A stretch of DNA of 8,598 nt. Source: Chitinophagales bacterium. GTDB taxonomy: Bacteria; Bacteroidota; Bacteroidia; Chitinophagales; Chitinophagaceae. A model generated the notes under the pieces. The model saw nothing but the letters and a program-made list of their open reading frames with translations. It did not search any database and was not told where the DNA came from. Position 1 is the first letter of the stretch, and each line of letters starts with the position of its first letter. The translations under genes and the position numbers were made by a program. The DNA is taken from NCBI GenBank assembly GCA_015654495.1, contig JAATGW010000380.1:1-8598 (forward strand). The letters are read 5' to 3'. This document shows, in pieces, positions 6,761 through 8,598 of this stretch.

Positions 6761-7924
6761 TCACGTCTTTAACTTTTGCTTTAACTGAGCCACAAGATTC
6801 TCTACAGCCAGATCCCAGCTACCTATTTTTTTTGCGGTATTTAACGCTGCTATGGACATTTCTGAAAGCATGTATTTAACGTCTACCATCTGCTGTAAAC
6901 GCGACAATAAAGCATTAGAATCGCCGGGTGGAACGATAAACCCCTCCACACCATCGGTAATAATATCCTCTCCTCCTGTATTAGAAGTGATTAGCAAGGG
7001 AAGGCCCGATGCCAAAGCCTCTCCCTGCACTAAAGCAAGCCCCTCTTCCAAACTTGGCAAAACAAAAACGTTGGCACGTTTATACTGTTCCCTGAGGGCG
7101 TCGCCTTTTAGAGGTCCGGTGAAAATAACGTTGTCGGGAATCTTTGTCCTTTCTAATCCAGTAATTTCGGTCACGGGACCAACTAACACAAACTCCTTTT
7201 TTGGATGGTTGAGTCCACGAAATGCCTCAATAGCATATCGCAAACCCTTACGATAGTTAAGCTGACCAACGTAAAGTAACCTAAACGTCTCATTTTTCTC
7301 TTTTTCAATATTAATTTCAAAAGGCTCAATTTCAGGAAACCCAAAATTCACTTTGATCAGGCGGCTAGGAGAAAACCCCTTTAATAAAAAAGACTGTCGT
7401 ACAAACTCCGATGGACATAAAATACAATCAGCAAGTTCATAAGTTTTTAGTCTTAAAAAATAATCGTTGTAACCCTCAAATTTTTTCTTCAGGCCCAGAA
7501 GATTATATTCATGTAACATTAGTTCATGGGCGAATTCAACATGGCTATTGACTTCATGCATTACACATGTCACTGGAATCTTGTCTTTACGAATACGCTT
7601 TGTGGTATCATACCCCTGCGTTCTATGAAAAATAAAGACATCAGAATCTCTCGCCCAACGATAAGACACCTTATCAAGTCTGGAATCTGACAATCTCTGT
7701 AACCAGGAGTTTATCGATGCGTTTACTTTCAATTTCGATCCACCAAGATATAAAGTTTGAAAAAAGTCATGTCTTTTTAATTTATCGCCAATTTGAGGTA
7801 TTGGTGAACGCGGACTTAACCTGGTGAATCCTGATACAAAAGCATGTAAATGACCTGCCTTACACATTGCAGTAACATAAGGATAATCATACGGACGATT
7901 CGGCGCAGTATAAGTGATTTTCAT
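6761..7924 (-). CDS. GT4 family glycosyltransferase
   Basis: This 387-residue GT-B fold enzyme is a retaining GT4 glycosyltransferase. The N-terminal half (MKITYTAPNRPYDYPYV, then FHRTQGYD and a CVMHEVNSH segment, 99-128) is the acceptor domain, with PSEFVRQSFL (171-180) and NFGF (193-196) near the domain boundary. The donor domain carries RLLYVGQLNYRKGL (215-228), FVLVGP, VFVLPSLEEG, and a canonical EX7E pair at Glu294 and Glu302, followed by NTGGEDII (315-322) and GFIVPPGD (328-335). All expected donor-site motifs are present, in contrast to the other GT4 in this window. The ATG at 7922-7924 is preceded by AAGGG (7934-7938) with a 9-base spacer, one of the better ribosome sites here. The gene starts 32 bases after the polymerase stop, so both are probably in one transcript. 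The sugar transferred is unknown. Confidence 0.93.
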   Translation of the reverse strand: MKITYTAPNRPYDYPYVTAMCKAGHLHAFVSGFTRLSPRSPIPQIGDKLKRHDFFQTLYLGGSKLKVNASINSWLQRLSDSRLDKVSYRWARDSDVFIFHRTQGYDTTKRIRKDKIPVTCVMHEVNSHVEFAHELMLHEYNLLGLKKKFEGYNDYFLRLKTYELADCILCPSEFVRQSFLLKGFSPSRLIKVNFGFPEIEPFEINIEKEKNETFRLLYVGQLNYRKGLRYAIEAFRGLNHPKKEFVLVGPVTEITGLERTKIPDNVIFTGPLKGDALREQYKRANVFVLPSLEEGLALVQGEALASGLPLLITSNTGGEDIITDGVEGFIVPPGDSNALLSRLQQMVDVKYMLSEMSIAALNTAKKIGSWDLAVENLVAQLKQKLKT

Positions 7925-7956
7925 TGGATCTCGCCCTTATAAATTACTCGAATAAT

Positions 7957-8598
7957 TTACTTTGATCTTGGACTTATTACTCTAAGAATGTGAATTGTAA
8001 AAACAATTAAAAGCAGCGGATATAAGAAGCTTACGAAAGAAAAAAAGCCACGATAACTCCAAAAAGCCAAAAATACACTTATACCTAAAATACCGACCAT
8101 TAAAACCGGCTTCTTCACAGTATAATAAATTAATCCGTCGAAATAAAGTAAGAACAATGCGTATAATGAAGAATAGAAAATAATTCCAAACAAACCCATA
8201 GTCTGATAAGAATCTCCTACGATCGAATATGTAAGGCTGGTTGTACCTATAAAAAGTGGACCGTCTAATATAAAAGAAAACTGACTCGTTAATTCCTGGG
8301 CTCCTTTTAGAACCGGTTTCTCTGGCCAAAGCTTTCTTGGTATGGGATTTACAACAACTGCACAAAAATCATTAAATCCTTCGAAAGGATACTTCTCAGG
8401 ATAACTCTTAATCATGAGGCACAAAAGATACATATTATTATCTCTATGAGTCTTGGTTGGATCAAAAGATGTAGCTGAAGAAAGCCCTTGTAATTTAGCA
8501 GCTTTTGAAGGAGCTGCTATAACATTGAGTAAATTTCCCCGGAATCGAAGCTGTAGTTCCATCACAGCAATAAAGCTAAACAACAAAGTCGCGGCGAC
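7957..8598 (-). CDS. Wzy-like polysaccharide polymerase, C-terminal part (cut by right edge)
   Basis: The open frame runs past the right edge, so the N-terminal half is outside the window; 213 codons are visible. The motif NPIPRKLWPEKP (about 8349-8314) is a hallmark of O-antigen/oligosaccharide repeat-unit polymerases, which join lipid-linked repeat units at the outer face of the cytoplasmic membrane. A mostly soluble loop rich in charged residues (THRDNN, YPEKYPFEGFND) precedes it. After it come hydrophobic spans consistent with three or four membrane helices: GLFGIIFYSSLYALFLLYF, VLMVGILGISVFLAFW and FFSFVSFLYPLLLIVFTIHI, ending in a short basic tail (RVISPRSK). A TTG at 8584-8586 lies inside the frame but is unlikely to be the true start, since the frame continues through 8598. 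The neighbours are glycosyltransferases, as expected for a Wzy-dependent locus. An O-antigen ligase is a less likely alternative. Confidence 0.85.
   Translation of the reverse strand, partial: VAATLLFSFIAVMELQLRFRGNLLNVIAAPSKAAKLQGLSSATSFDPTKTHRDNNMYLLCLMIKSYPEKYPFEGFNDFCAVVVNPIPRKLWPEKPVLKGAQELTSQFSFILDGPLFIGTTSLTYSIVGDSYQTMGLFGIIFYSSLYALFLLYFDGLIYYTVKKPVLMVGILGISVFLAFWSYRGFFSFVSFLYPLLLIVFTIHILRVISPRSK

Noticed and set aside
6852..7256. 134-codon plus-strand frame
   Set aside because: It lies fully antisense to the canonical GT4 gene and shows no domain; such shadows are common opposite real genes.
7941..7958. AAATTACTCGAATAATTT, an 18-base near-palindrome between polymerase and GT4
   Set aside because: It is very AT-rich, overlaps the polymerase stop codon and is short, so chance is the simplest explanation; no T-tract terminator follows.
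7982..8365. Second long minus-strand frame inside the polymerase gene
   Set aside because: It is an out-of-phase shadow of the polymerase frame, which carries the recognisable NPIPRKLWPEKP motif and membrane spans.
1..8598. CRISPR arrays, tRNA or rRNA genes, insertion sequences, toxin-antitoxin or phage-defence genes
   Set aside because: No repeat-spacer pattern, tRNA-like fold, transposase motif, terminal inverted repeats or defence-gene domains were seen.

Overview
The window is an AT-rich stretch of a cell-surface polysaccharide (exopolysaccharide, capsule or O-antigen) gene cluster. Every convincing gene is on the minus strand, so transcription runs from position 8598 towards position 1. 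Protein signatures, A-rich leaders before several start codons, mostly weak Shine-Dalgarno sequences and AT-rich spacers suggest a Bacteroidota genome, possibly Cytophagales or Sphingobacteriales. This is a judgement from memory of families, not a search result.

In order of transcription: (1) the C-terminal part of a Wzy-like polysaccharide polymerase, cut by the right edge (8598-7957); (2) a GT4 glycosyltransferase (7924-6761); (3) a 245-base spacer with a 22-base near-palindrome and a repeated element; (4) a second GT4 glycosyltransferase of the GMLDPW type (6515-5322), followed after 6 bases by (5) an extended-SDR NAD-dependent sugar epimerase/dehydratase (5315-4386); (6) a WcaF-like hexapeptide O-acetyltransferase (4275-3700), followed after 2 bases by (7) a WaaE-like GT2 glycosyltransferase (3697-2813); (8) a second GT2 gene (2692-1778) broken by an in-frame amber codon and carrying altered active-site motifs; (9) a hairpin terminator (1692-1659); (10) about 870 bases with no convincing gene, holding only short or stop-interrupted frames; (11) a WecG/TagA/CpsF-family glycosyltransferase (903-160); (12) a further hairpin (118-94) and possibly the first codons of another gene at the left edge.

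Together the genes make and polymerise a glycan repeat unit. The epimerase would prepare or modify a nucleotide sugar, the GT4, GT2 and WecG-like enzymes would add sugars to a lipid-linked acceptor, the acetyltransferase would decorate one residue, and the polymerase would link repeat units at the membrane. No flippase, export porin, chain-length regulator or initiating phosphoglycosyltransferase is visible; these would be expected outside the window.

This looks like an ordinary, partly decaying glycan locus, not a new kind of system. The points most worth checking are the nonsense-interrupted GT2 gene, the non-canonical EX7N motif in one GT4, the gene-poor gap before the WecG-like gene, and the palindrome and repeat pair upstream of the 5322-6515 gene.
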